This document shows positions 1 to 6,966 of a stretch of 35,235 bases of DNA, one piece after another; within the stretch, counting starts at the first letter, position 1; each line of letters starts with the position of its first letter. Position numbers and translations under genes: made by a program. Source of the DNA: Lentzea sp. NBRC 105346 (GTDB lineage: Bacteria; Actinomycetota; Actinomycetes; Mycobacteriales; Pseudonocardiaceae); NCBI RefSeq assembly GCF_030269605.1, contig NZ_BSTQ01000025.1:65455-100689 (forward strand). Direction: 5' to 3'. The notes beneath the pieces are model-generated. The model searched no databases and was not told the origin of the DNA. It saw only the letters and a list, made by a program, of their open reading frames with translations.

Positions 1-117
1 CGGCAGCTGGGGCACGGGCGGCTGCGGCTGCTGGACGGGCGCTGGTGGACCGGCAGGGCGCCGTCGGCTGCTGCTGGCGGTGAAGGTCGGGCTGGCTGTG
101 CGGTTGAGGCTCGTCAC
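1..117 (-). CDS. Partial Pro/Gln-rich protein, N-terminus only
   Basis: A minus-strand reading frame opens with GTG at 117 and is open to the left edge (39 codons visible). The GTG overlaps the TGA stop of the gene to its right as GTGA, which implies translational coupling. The visible protein begins MTSLNRTASP, is rich in Ser, Arg, Pro and Gln, and ends with a PAPVQQPQPPVPQLP stretch. That stretch nearly repeats one in the upstream protein (PMPVQQPPVPQLP), in frame in both genes. The N-terminus looks disordered, and any folded domain lies outside the window. Function not recognised. The call rests on the overlap, the open frame and the shared motif. Confidence 0.5.
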   Translation of the reverse strand, partial: MTSLNRTASPTFTASSSRRRPAGPPAPVQQPQPPVPQLP

Positions 118-479
118 GCGTCGCCGCTGAGGCGCTGCGAGAGGCTCGGCCGGCCGACGTTGTGATGTTGGACCGTCGGCAGCGGGCCGGGCGCGACGAC
201 GGTCTGCGTCACCTCGGTCGGCGGCGGCAGCTGGGGCACGGGCGGCTGCTGGACGGGCATGGGCGCCGTCGGCTGCTGCTGGGGCCGCATCTGCTCGGAC
301 GGAAGGATCATCGTGGACTCGGGGTCCATGCGCGGATCCATGGCGTTGACCAGCGTGCGAGGGATCTGCTGCGTGTCCGACGCATCCATCGGCGACGTCA
401 TGTTGTCCGGCGTCACGATGTTCCGCCCACGTGCGCGGGCGCGGGCTAGAGCGGCGTCGGCCCGGTCGCGGGGGTCCAT
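114..479 (-). CDS. Small Pro/Gln-rich hypothetical protein
   Basis: 121 residues from an ATG at 479. The first about 20 residues (MDPRDRADAALARARARGRN) are an Ala/Arg-rich, probably helical segment. The rest is low complexity with repeated Pro-Gln motifs (QQQP, PVQQPPVPQLPPP) and no membrane segment, signal peptide or cysteine. It looks like a disordered adaptor or interaction protein. It is transcribed divergently from manC with about 100 bases between them, and its stop overlaps the GTG of the next gene, so the two probably form an operon. I do not recognise a named family. An antisense frame is also open but has no ribosome-binding site. Confidence 0.6.
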   Translation of the reverse strand: MDPRDRADAALARARARGRNIVTPDNMTSPMDASDTQQIPRTLVNAMDPRMDPESTMILPSEQMRPQQQPTAPMPVQQPPVPQLPPPTEVTQTVVAPGPLPTVQHHNVGRPSLSQRLSGDA

Positions 480-564
480 GTCGGATTACTCCTTGCCGGG
501 ACCACTGCCCGTCAGTCGATCTGCTTCGTGTCAGAGTATTCCGTCGAACGGCTCGCTGTAACGC

Positions 565-572
565 GGAGGAGG
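565..572 (+). promoter_or_regulatory. Strong ribosome-binding site that sets the manC start
   Basis: GGAGGAGG lies 6 bases before the GTG at 579. The frame is also open from a GTG at 528, but that codon has no Shine-Dalgarno sequence, and the extra 17 residues are not part of the family N-terminus. Confidence 0.75.
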
Positions 573-578
573 AAAAAG

Positions 579-1646
579 GTGCACGGCGTCGAAGCGGTTG
601 TGCTGGTCGGTGGCAAGGGCACCCGCCTGCGCCCGCTCACCCTGTCCGCTCCAAAACCGATGTTGCCGACGGCGGGGGTGCCATTCTTGACGCACCTGTT
701 GTCGCGGATCAAGGAGGCGGGCATCACCCACGTGGTGCTCGGCACTTCGTACAAGGCCGAAGTTTTCGAGGAGTACTTCGGCGACGGCTCGCGCCTCGGG
801 CTCGAGCTGGAGTACGTCGTCGAAGAAGTGCCACTTGATACGGCCGGGGCCATTCGCAACGTCGCGCACAAGCTCCGTGAGCCCGATGTGATGGTGTTCA
901 ACGGCGACATTCTTTCGGGTGTCGACCTTCCGGCGATCGTGCACACGCACCGCAGCAGCGAGGCCGACGTCACGCTGCACCTGGTCAAGGTCGAGGACCC
1001 GCGCGCGTTCGGCTGCGTGCCGACCGACGCCGAGGGCCGCGTGCAGGCGTTCCTGGAGAAGACCGACAACCCGCCGACCGACCAGATCAACGCGGGTTGC
1101 TACGTGTTCAAGCGGGACGTGATCAACGAGATCCCCGAGGGCCGGCCGGTGTCGGTCGAGCGCGAGACGTTCCCAGGGCTTCTGGCGGCCGGTCGACGGC
1201 TGCAGGGTCACGTCGACGCCTCGTACTGGCTGGACCTCGGCAAGCCCGAGGCGTTCGTGCAGGGCTCGTCCGACCTGGTGCGCGGTGTCGCGCCGTCGGC
1301 CGCTGTCGCTGAACCGGGTGACTTCCTCGTGCTGGAGGGCACTTCGATCGAGCCGGACGCCATCGTGCGCGGTGGTTCCGCGGTCGGTGCCAACTGCACG
1401 GTCGCCTCAGGTGCCGTGATCGAGGGCTCGATCCTGTTCGACGGTGCGGTGATCGGCGAGGGCGCGGTGGTCGAGCGTTCGATCGTGGGCGCCGGGGCGC
1501 TGGTGCAGGCGGGTGTCGTGCTGCGCGACGCGGTGATCGGCGACAGCGCCGTCATCGGGGCGCGGTGTGAGCTGATCGGTGGAGCGCGCGTCTGGCCCGG
1601 TGTGGTGCTGCCGGAGGCCGGGGTGCGCTTCTCGACGGATGCCTAG
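579..1646 (+). CDS. manC: Mannose-1-phosphate guanylyltransferase (GDP-mannose pyrophosphorylase)
   Basis: 355 residues. It converts mannose-1-phosphate and GTP to GDP-mannose and diphosphate in the cytoplasm. The N-terminal nucleotidyltransferase domain (about 1-240) has the signature GGKGTRLRPLT near residue 11, followed by APKPMLPTAG, a metal-site VFNGD motif and FLEKT. The C-terminal third is a left-handed beta-helix of hexapeptide repeats (IEGSILFDGAVIGEGAVVE and similar). The whole protein closely follows the mycobacterial enzyme annotated manB or manC (Rv3264c type). The GTG start at 579 is chosen for its GGAGGAGG site. The stop overlaps the next gene by 8 bases. With the phosphomannomutase and ManA further right it completes the GDP-mannose pathway. 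Mycobacterial naming is inconsistent, so manC here denotes the biochemical role. Confidence 0.93.
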   Translation: MHGVEAVVLVGGKGTRLRPLTLSAPKPMLPTAGVPFLTHLLSRIKEAGITHVVLGTSYKAEVFEEYFGDGSRLGLELEYVVEEVPLDTAGAIRNVAHKLREPDVMVFNGDILSGVDLPAIVHTHRSSEADVTLHLVKVEDPRAFGCVPTDAEGRVQAFLEKTDNPPTDQINAGCYVFKRDVINEIPEGRPVSVERETFPGLLAAGRRLQGHVDASYWLDLGKPEAFVQGSSDLVRGVAPSAAVAEPGDFLVLEGTSIEPDAIVRGGSAVGANCTVASGAVIEGSILFDGAVIGEGAVVERSIVGAGALVQAGVVLRDAVIGDSAVIGARCELIGGARVWPGVVLPEAGVRFSTDA

Positions 1647-2529
1647 CAGGAGTTGGACACCACCGTTCCCACTCGATGTGGGCGCGGTGCTCGGTCCCCT
1701 GCGCCGTGGCGCGGGGGACCCGTGTTTCTCGACCGACGGCGGCCTGTCGTTCGCCGCCAACACTCCCGGCGGACCCGGCACGCTGCGGGTCACGCGCGTC
1801 GACGGTGTCGTGCACGCGGAGGCCTGGGGTGACGGTGCCGTCTGGTTGCTCGACGGGCTGCCGGCGTTGCTGGGCGCCGATGACCCGGTCGACGACTTCG
1901 TCGCGCACCACGACCTGGTCGCGGAGATCAGGCGCTGGCGCCCCGGCCTGCGGCTCGGCTCGTGCGGACGCGTCTGGGACGTGCTGTTCCCGGCGATCCT
2001 GGAGCAGAAGGTCACCGGCAAGGAGGCCTGGCGCACGTGGCGCGAGCTGTGCCGCCGTTTCGGCACGGACGCGCCCGGACCGCTCGGCCTGAAGGTGCCA
2101 CCGACGCCGGACGCGATCCTGCGGATCAACGACTGGGAGTGGCACCGGGCCGGGCTCGACGGCGCTCGGCGCCGTGCGTTGGTCGCGTGCGCCCAGGTGG
2201 CTCATCGGCTGGAGAAGGCCGCCGAGCTGCGTGGCGAGGAAGGTCGCTCGTTGCTGCGCAAGGTGCCCGGCGTCGGGGTGTGGACCGCGGCCGAGGTGGC
2301 TCAGCGGGCGTGGGGCGACCCGGACGCGGTCAGCTACGGCGACTTCCACATCGCGAAGAACGTCGGCTACGCACTGACCGGCAAGCCCGTCGACGACGAC
2401 GGGATGATGGAACTGCTCGAGCCCTACACGCCGCAGCGGCAACGGGCCGTGCGGTACATCGAGGGTGCCGGGATTCAGCGGCCGCGGCGCGCACCGCGGT
2501 TCTCACCGCGCGACTACCGCGGCTTCTGA
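1639..2529 (+). CDS. DNA-3-methyladenine glycosylase, HhH-GPD (AlkA-like)
   Basis: 296 residues from an ATG at 1639 that lies inside the end of manC (8-base overlap), so translation is probably coupled. The enzyme would remove alkylated bases from DNA as the first step of base-excision repair. ILEQKVTGKEAWRTW near residues 120-135 is the usual helical motif of the family. The helix-hairpin-helix LRKVPGVGVWTAAEV lies around 210-225, and the expected catalytic Asp is D235 in YGDFHI. The N-terminal about 100 residues form the AlkA-like beta domain. Family membership is clear; substrate range (AlkA versus other HhH-GPD members) is not. The possible DNA-damage promoter motif at 2550 lies downstream, so it cannot drive this gene. 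Confidence 0.88.
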   Translation: MPSRSWTPPFPLDVGAVLGPLRRGAGDPCFSTDGGLSFAANTPGGPGTLRVTRVDGVVHAEAWGDGAVWLLDGLPALLGADDPVDDFVAHHDLVAEIRRWRPGLRLGSCGRVWDVLFPAILEQKVTGKEAWRTWRELCRRFGTDAPGPLGLKVPPTPDAILRINDWEWHRAGLDGARRRALVACAQVAHRLEKAAELRGEEGRSLLRKVPGVGVWTAAEVAQRAWGDPDAVSYGDFHIAKNVGYALTGKPVDDDGMMELLEPYTPQRQRAVRYIEGAGIQRPRRAPRFSPRDYRGF

Positions 2530-2532
2530 CGC

Positions 2533-2548
2533 TCCGGACGAGTCCGGA
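2533..2548 (+). terminator. Short hairpin just after the glycosylase stop
   Basis: TCCGGAC at 2533-2539 pairs with GTCCGGA at 2542-2548, starting 4 bases after the stop codon. It has no T-tract, as is usual in actinobacteria. The loop is very tight, so the outermost 6 base pairs are the realistic stem. Confidence 0.45.
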
Positions 2549-2549
2549 A

Positions 2550-2572
2550 TTGTCAGACCCACCTGGAAGAAT
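2550..2572 (+). promoter_or_regulatory. TGTCAGAC-type element, copy 1 (PafBC/RecA-NDp promoter-like)
   Basis: TTGTCAGAC, an 8-base spacer, then AAGAAT. This follows the published consensus of the LexA-independent mycobacterial DNA-damage promoter (TTGTCRgtg-N8-TAnnnT) except that the first base of the -10 is A. No plus-strand gene follows, and a GC-rich palindrome (2578-2592) lies immediately downstream. It is one of four copies in the window and may be a remnant or a dispersed repeat, not a working promoter. Confidence 0.4.
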
Positions 2573-2801
2573 TGAAACCGGGGGTCCCCCGGCTCGGGCA
2601 GGGCTCCGGCAAAGTCGTTGGGCCGGGTCGCCGCCGCGCGGCGAGATGAGCGGGCCTCCTTCGTCGGTGCTCTCGTACCGGGAAGCCGGTTGGCCGCTGT
2701 CGTGGTCCCGATCCGGTCCAGACCTGCGTTGGTTGGGTGCGGCCACGCCCGCAGCCGCAGTTGACGACGCACTGCGCCCACCGGCTACGGACCAGCCCGC
2801 G

Positions 2802-3329
2802 TCAGCGCAGTCGCGCGAGCGCGGACTCGATCAGCGGGTACAGGTCGTCCACATTGGACGGCAGGGCGTCCAGCGGCCACCACTGCAGGTCCACCGACTC
2901 CGCCGACCGCACCGGCCTCGCCCCGACCGGCGCCCGCACCAGGAACCGCACGTCGAAGTGGCGCGTCGGCACCCCGAGCGAGCACGTGATCGGGTGCACG
3001 TCCAGGTGGATCGGCTGTGGCTCGATCCGCAGCCCGCGGATGCCGGACTCCTCGGTCGCCTCCCGCAGCGCGGCGCCGGCGAGCGAGGAGTCCGTCGGCT
3101 CGCAGTGCCCGCCCAGCTGCAGCCACCGGCCGACGCGCGGATGCAACGTCAGCAGGGCCTGCTCACCCGTGGCGTCCAGAACCAGAGCCGAGGCGGTGAT
3201 GTGCCCGGCGGCGCACGACCGCTGGCACGCGTCGTCCCGCGCGGCCAGGAAACCGAGGTAGGCCTCGCGCAGAGCGTCCTGGCCGGGATAACCGGAGAGC
3301 ACCGAGACGGCATCGGCGTGCAGGCTCAC
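2802..3329 (-). CDS. Nudix hydrolase
   Basis: 175 residues. Nudix enzymes cleave nucleoside diphosphates linked to another group; the substrate here is not known. The second half of the Nudix box, REATEESGI (residues 89-97), is intact. The first half (GGHCEPTDSSLAGAAL, 73-88) is one residue longer than GX5EX7 and has Asp where the first Glu is usual, so assignment is to the broad superfamily only. The start GTG at 3329 overlaps the fbiB stop as GTGA, so the gene is probably translationally coupled to the F420 genes and is the last member of a four-gene minus-strand run. A housekeeping role near F420 synthesis is inference from position. Confidence 0.85.
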   Translation of the reverse strand: MSLHADAVSVLSGYPGQDALREAYLGFLAARDDACQRSCAAGHITASALVLDATGEQALLTLHPRVGRWLQLGGHCEPTDSSLAGAALREATEESGIRGLRIEPQPIHLDVHPITCSLGVPTRHFDVRFLVRAPVGARPVRSAESVDLQWWPLDALPSNVDDLYPLIESALARLR

Positions 3330-4648
3330 AGCGAGATCAGCCCTTCCCGCGGTTCACGCGGCGTCAACGGCTCCAGCGGCCATCCGACGGCGACCGCACC
3401 GAGCGGCTCCCATGACTCCGGCAAGTCCAGCACCGAGCGCACGACGTCGGCGCAGAAGATCGTGGACGACACCCAGCACGAGCCGAGACCCTCCGCGGCG
3501 AGCGCCACGAGCAGGCCCTGCACGGCGGCACCGCCCGCGACGGTGAACATCGTGCGTTCGGCGTCGGCACGCCGTGAGTCCGGGTACGTGTGGGCACCCT
3601 CGCGCACCAGGAACGGCACGACGATCTCGGGCGCCTCGACCAGCAGGTCACCGCGTCGAACGCGCCGCGCGATCTGCTCTTCGGAAAAACCGTCTCCGCG
3701 CAGGTCGGACTCCCACTGAGCACGCATCGCCGACAACAACGACTCCCGGCGAGCGGACACGTGCACGAACCGCAGCGGCTGCGTGTGGTGCGGTGCCGGT
3801 GCGGTCAAAGCAACGCCGACCGCCCGTGACAACACATCGACCGGCACCGGGTCCGAGGCGAAGTAACGCACCGAGCGACGCAGCAGCACGGCTTCGCGGC
3901 GGCCCTGCGCCAGAGCTTCCTCGGTGCCGAGCCGGAACAAATCCTCGTCGACCGCACGGACCAGGTCGCGCGCGGACGAACCGTCGTCGACCAGCGGGAA
4001 CCCGCGTAGCACGGCGACCGGGACCGCGCCCAGCTTGCCCTTCACCAGGTCCGCCGCGGCGGCGATCTCGTCGGCGACCGCGATGGAGGTGACGTGCAGC
4101 TCGTTGCCCTGCCGGTCGACCTTGCCCGCGTAGTTGTGCAGCACGCTCAGGCCGGACGCGCCGATCGCGGCGTCGGTCTGGCCCACGCGCCACGCGCGGC
4201 CCATCGTGTCGGTGATCACGACGGCCACCGAGATGCCCAGCAACGACTTCAGGGCCGAACGCAACGCCAAAGCCGACGCGTCGGGGTCGACCGGGAGCAA
4301 CGCGATCTCGTCGCCCGCGACGTTGGAGTTGTCGACGCCGGACGCGGCCTGCACGATGCCGAGCTTGTTCTCGGTGATCAGCGTGCGCATCTTGCGGGCG
4401 AGCACCCGCACGGCCTCGGCCTCGACGTGCCGGCGCCGGACGAGGTCGCGTTCCTCCGGGTCCAGCGGAACCGAGACCAGTCGTCCCTCTACTTTGGACA
4501 CGACCTTCGACGTGACGACCACGACGTCGCCGTCGCGCAGCCAGGGGGCCGCGGCGGCGATCGCACCCGCCAGGTCGTCACCCGGCCGGAACTCGGGCAG
4601 ACCCGGAACCGGCAGCAGCTCCAGCCCCTGTGCTGCGTGATCAGTCAA
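3326..4648 (-). CDS. fbiB: FbiB: coenzyme F420-0:L-glutamate ligase / dehydro-F420 reductase
   Basis: 440 residues with the two-domain layout of actinobacterial FbiB. The N-terminal CofE-like ligase (about 1-245) adds gamma-linked glutamates to F420-0; visible motifs are VVVTSKVVSKVEGR, TLITENKLGIVQAASGVDNSN and ITDTMGRAWRVGQTD. The C-terminal nitroreductase-fold domain (from about RRSVRYF, residue 255) binds FMN and reduces the dehydro intermediate. ALTAPAPHHTQP and GLGSCWVSSTIF are conserved against the mycobacterial protein. The apparent start is TTG at 4648, which overlaps the end of fbiA by 8 bases; the N-terminus from LELLPVPGLPEFRPGDD aligns with FbiB, so no longer start is needed. Operon with fbiA upstream and the Nudix gene downstream. 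fbiC and fbiD are not in the window. Confidence 0.95.
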   Translation of the reverse strand: MTDHAAQGLELLPVPGLPEFRPGDDLAGAIAAAAPWLRDGDVVVVTSKVVSKVEGRLVSVPLDPEERDLVRRRHVEAEAVRVLARKMRTLITENKLGIVQAASGVDNSNVAGDEIALLPVDPDASALALRSALKSLLGISVAVVITDTMGRAWRVGQTDAAIGASGLSVLHNYAGKVDRQGNELHVTSIAVADEIAAAADLVKGKLGAVPVAVLRGFPLVDDGSSARDLVRAVDEDLFRLGTEEALAQGRREAVLLRRSVRYFASDPVPVDVLSRAVGVALTAPAPHHTQPLRFVHVSARRESLLSAMRAQWESDLRGDGFSEEQIARRVRRGDLLVEAPEIVVPFLVREGAHTYPDSRRADAERTMFTVAGGAAVQGLLVALAAEGLGSCWVSSTIFCADVVRSVLDLPESWEPLGAVAVGWPLEPLTPREPREGLISL

Positions 4649-5603
4649 CGCCCACTCCCGCGAGCTCCAGCGCCGCCCGCGCCATCGCGGCGGTCGCGTC
4701 CACAGAGGACATCAGCAGCGGCACGGCCCGCACGGCCACACCCGGCACGTCGGCCGAGTCGCCGGTCTGCACGAGCCAGCCGTCGAGGATGCCCGAGTCC
4801 GAGCACTGCCGCGACCCGTAGTGCCGACCGACCGCCTCGGCCGATGTCTCCACACCGATCGCGTCCAAACAAGCATCCGCCATGCCGCGCAACGGTTTCC
4901 CGCCGATGATCGGCGACAGGCCGACGACGCCCGCGTCGGTCTTGCGCAGGGCGTCGCGGATACCGGGCACGTTGAGGATCGTGCCGACCGACACGACCGG
5001 GTTCGAAGGGGCCAGCAGAACCGCGTCCGCCGAAGCGATGGCGTCCAGCACACCCGGAGCGGGCGACGCCTGCTCGGCTCCTACGGACGCGAACGAGCGC
5101 GCGGGCAGGGCGGCCTTGTACCGCACCCACCACTCCTGGAAGTGGATCGCGCGCTCCGAACCGTCCTCGTCCGCGACGACCACGTGGGTCTCGACGCGGT
5201 CGTCGGACATCGGCAGCAGCCGCACACCGGGCTGCCAGCGATCGCACAGCGCCTCGGTCACGGCGGACAGCGGGTAGCCGGCGCGCAGCATGCGCGAGCG
5301 GATCAGGTGGGTCGCGACGTCGCGGTCGCCGAGCCCGAACCAGTCGGGATCAGCCCCGTACGCGGCGAGCTCCTCCTTGACCGTCCACGACTCCGCTTCG
5401 CGGCCCCAGCCCCGCTCGGTGTCGATGCCGCCACCGAGGGTGTACATGCAGGTGTCGAGGTCCGGGCAGATACGCAGCCCGTGCAGCCACACGTCGTCAC
5501 CGGTGTTCACCACCGCGGTGATCTCGGCGTCCGCGAGCAGGGCTTTCAGCCCCACGAGGAACCGCGCACCGCCAACGCCGCCGACCAGAACTACGACCTT
5601 CAC
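4641..5603 (-). CDS. fbiA: FbiA (CofD): 2-phospho-L-lactate / phosphoenolpyruvyl transferase
   Basis: 320 residues. It transfers the phospho-lactyl or phosphoenolpyruvyl moiety from a guanosine-diphosphate-activated donor to the deazaflavin Fo, making (dehydro-)F420-0. The N-terminal glycine-rich loop VVLVGGVGGARFLVG (about 4-18), CPDLDTCMYTLGGG, ITEAL-like CDRWQPGVRLLP and SPIIGGKPLRGMADACL are hallmarks of CofD. GTG at 5603 is chosen because the family begins directly with this loop; the frame is open a further 37 codons, but that stretch would overlap the upstream protease gene and looks non-coding. It lies 31 bases behind the M50 gene and overlaps fbiB by 8 bases. Confidence 0.94.
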   Translation of the reverse strand: MKVVVLVGGVGGARFLVGLKALLADAEITAVVNTGDDVWLHGLRICPDLDTCMYTLGGGIDTERGWGREAESWTVKEELAAYGADPDWFGLGDRDVATHLIRSRMLRAGYPLSAVTEALCDRWQPGVRLLPMSDDRVETHVVVADEDGSERAIHFQEWWVRYKAALPARSFASVGAEQASPAPGVLDAIASADAVLLAPSNPVVSVGTILNVPGIRDALRKTDAGVVGLSPIIGGKPLRGMADACLDAIGVETSAEAVGRHYGSRQCSDSGILDGWLVQTGDSADVPGVAVRAVPLLMSSVDATAAMARAALELAGVGVD

Positions 5604-5634
5604 GCCGGACCATGCTTCCACACGGCGGTCAGCG

Positions 5635-6390
5635 CTAAATCTTGCGCCAGAACATGAAGTTGGACCAGCCGCTGTTAGCCAGGTCCCGATCGCCCCCGAC
5701 CAGGTCGAACACACCGTACGAGAGGTCGAAGAACAGGCCGCTCACCGCCGGCAGCCCGATCAGCGCGGCGAACAGGATCAGCGGCGCCCACGGCCGGGCC
5801 TTCGCGCCGAACTGCTGCGCCTGGTACGACATGAACGGCTCCCAGATGCCCCAGCCGTCCAGGCCCGGCACCGGCAGGATGTTCAGCACGAACGCCAGGA
5901 TCTGCAGCAGCGCGAGGTACGACAGCGCGGCCGCGAGCATCAGCGGCGGGTTGAACAACGCGACGGAAGCGATCAGCAACCCGCCGAGCGCGAGGTTCGA
6001 CAACGGTCCCGCGAGCGACACCAGCGACTCGACCTTCTTGGACCGCAGCGCGTGATGGTTGATCCACACAGCGCCACCCGGCAGCGGGATGCCGCCGAAC
6101 GCGAGCAGCACCAGCGGTAACACGATGCTGAGCACTGGATCGGTGTAGTGGCGGATGTCGAGGGTGAGATAACCCTTGTCCCGCACCGCATAGTCGCCAC
6201 CCTTGTAGGCGACGAACGCGTGCCCGAACTCGTGCAGGCACAGCGAGACCGCCCATCCCGCGAGGATGAACAGGACGGTGCCGGCGATGATGGCCGCGTT
6301 GGCGTCGACCAGGGTCAGGACGGCGCCGCCGACGGTCGCGACGAGCAGTCCGATGAACAGTGGGCTGGGGCGCACGGCTGATCGCTTCAC
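5635..6390 (-). CDS. Membrane-embedded site-2-type zinc metalloprotease (M50)
   Basis: 251 residues with about six hydrophobic segments. HEFGH at residues 53-57, inside a membrane helix, supplies the zinc ligands and catalytic Glu, and PVPGLDGWGI (about 180) is the third-ligand motif equivalent to NPxxDG. No PDZ domain is present, so it belongs to the compact M50B group. Such proteases cut transmembrane substrates, but the substrate is unknown. GTG at 6390 is preferred because relatives begin near the KRSAVRPSP motif. An in-frame ATG at 6450 would add 20 Pro/Thr-rich residues; neither start has a clear ribosome-binding site. It is divergent from whiB2 and first in the run leading into fbiA-fbiB-Nudix. 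Confidence 0.88.
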   Translation of the reverse strand: MKRSAVRPSPLFIGLLVATVGGAVLTLVDANAAIIAGTVLFILAGWAVSLCLHEFGHAFVAYKGGDYAVRDKGYLTLDIRHYTDPVLSIVLPLVLLAFGGIPLPGGAVWINHHALRSKKVESLVSLAGPLSNLALGGLLIASVALFNPPLMLAAALSYLALLQILAFVLNILPVPGLDGWGIWEPFMSYQAQQFGAKARPWAPLILFAALIGLPAVSGLFFDLSYGVFDLVGGDRDLANSGWSNFMFWRKI

Positions 6391-6524
6391 CTCACCAGTG
6401 TGGCGTGTCGCAGTTGGAGGTGGGCCGATCGGGGAGGCTTTGGTGACCATGGATCACTGTCGGTACTTCCCGTCAAGGTTTTTGCGGCCATCCGCGCGAA
6501 TATCCCCCGGTGTGTGGACTCCGC

Positions 6525-6559
6525 TTGACCGCTTGATGTGACGCAGGTGTAATCACATC
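6525..6559 (+). promoter_or_regulatory. whiB2 promoter with a 7+7 inverted repeat over the -10
   Basis: TTGACC at 6525-6530, a 17-base spacer, then TGTAAT at 6548-6553 makes a good housekeeping-type promoter about 80 bases before the whiB2 ATG. GATGTGA (6535-6541) and TCACATC (6553-6559) form a perfect inverted repeat with an 11-base centre across the spacer and -10. The centre, TGACGCAGGTGTAA, resembles a BldD box with one extra base. GACAC, the WhiA core, occurs on the minus strand at 6562-6566. BldD and WhiA control of whiB is known in Streptomyces; applying it here is inference. Confidence 0.5.
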
Positions 6560-6635
6560 GGTGTCATTCGTCGTTGTGGGAACGGCGTCTGGCGTCCGCC
6601 AACCGGGGAGAGCGGAAGGCGAGGAGGCGGACGAA

Positions 6636-6935
6636 ATGCGGGAAATCGAAGAAGATCGAGTCGGGCAGGGGAGCACCCACGAGTTGGGTGAGCTGTACAT
6701 GTTCGATCCGAACGACGAGCAGGACTGGCAGGAACGGGCACTCTGCGCGCAGACCGACCCCGAGGCGTTCTTCCCCGAAAAGGGTGGTTCGACGCGGGAG
6801 GCCAAGCGCATCTGCCTCGGCTGCGAGGTTCGCTCGGAGTGCCTGGAGTATGCGCTGCAGCACGACGAACGCTTCGGAATCTGGGGCGGGCTGTCGGAGC
6901 GGGAGCGCCGCAAGCTGAAGAAGCGCGCCGTCTAG
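6636..6935 (+). CDS. whiB2: WhiB-family iron-sulfur regulator, WhiB2/WhmD type
   Basis: 99 residues. WhiB proteins bind a [4Fe-4S] cluster and act with the primary sigma factor; the WhiB2/WhiB subgroup is needed for septation and sporulation or cell division. The four cluster cysteines are C37, C60, C63 and C69 (CLGC then X5-C). The GIWGG turn is followed by the basic tail ERRKLKKRAV that contacts DNA. DPEAFFPEKGGSTREAK matches mycobacterial WhiB2 almost exactly. ATG at 6636 is chosen because GAGGAGG (6621-6627) sits 8 bases upstream; an in-frame GTG at 6561 would lie at the expected transcription start. Divergent from the protease gene. Confidence 0.95.
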   Translation: MREIEEDRVGQGSTHELGELYMFDPNDEQDWQERALCAQTDPEAFFPEKGGSTREAKRICLGCEVRSECLEYALQHDERFGIWGGLSERERRKLKKRAV

Positions 6936-6966
6936 AAGCGTGATCTTTGTGCTCTAGCTTGAGGAC

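Larger units (their letters stand above)
2530..2801. other. Convergent intergenic region, no gene seen
   Basis: This 272-base gap lies between the glycosylase (+) and the Nudix gene (-). It holds the hairpin at 2533-2548, the TGTCAGAC element at 2550-2572 and a GC palindrome, CCGGGGG/CCCCCGG, at 2578-2592. I find no convincing open frame with a ribosome-binding site in the remaining about 200 bases. Confidence 0.6.

Noticed and set aside
1962..3719. A 585-codon plus-strand frame running from the glycosylase across the gap into the Nudix and fbiB genes.
   Set aside because: It crosses two opposed, well-supported genes and shows no conserved segment.
5604..5714. A 37-codon N-terminal extension of fbiA.
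   Set aside because: It would overlap the protease gene by 80 bases and is not part of the CofD family, which begins at the glycine-rich loop.
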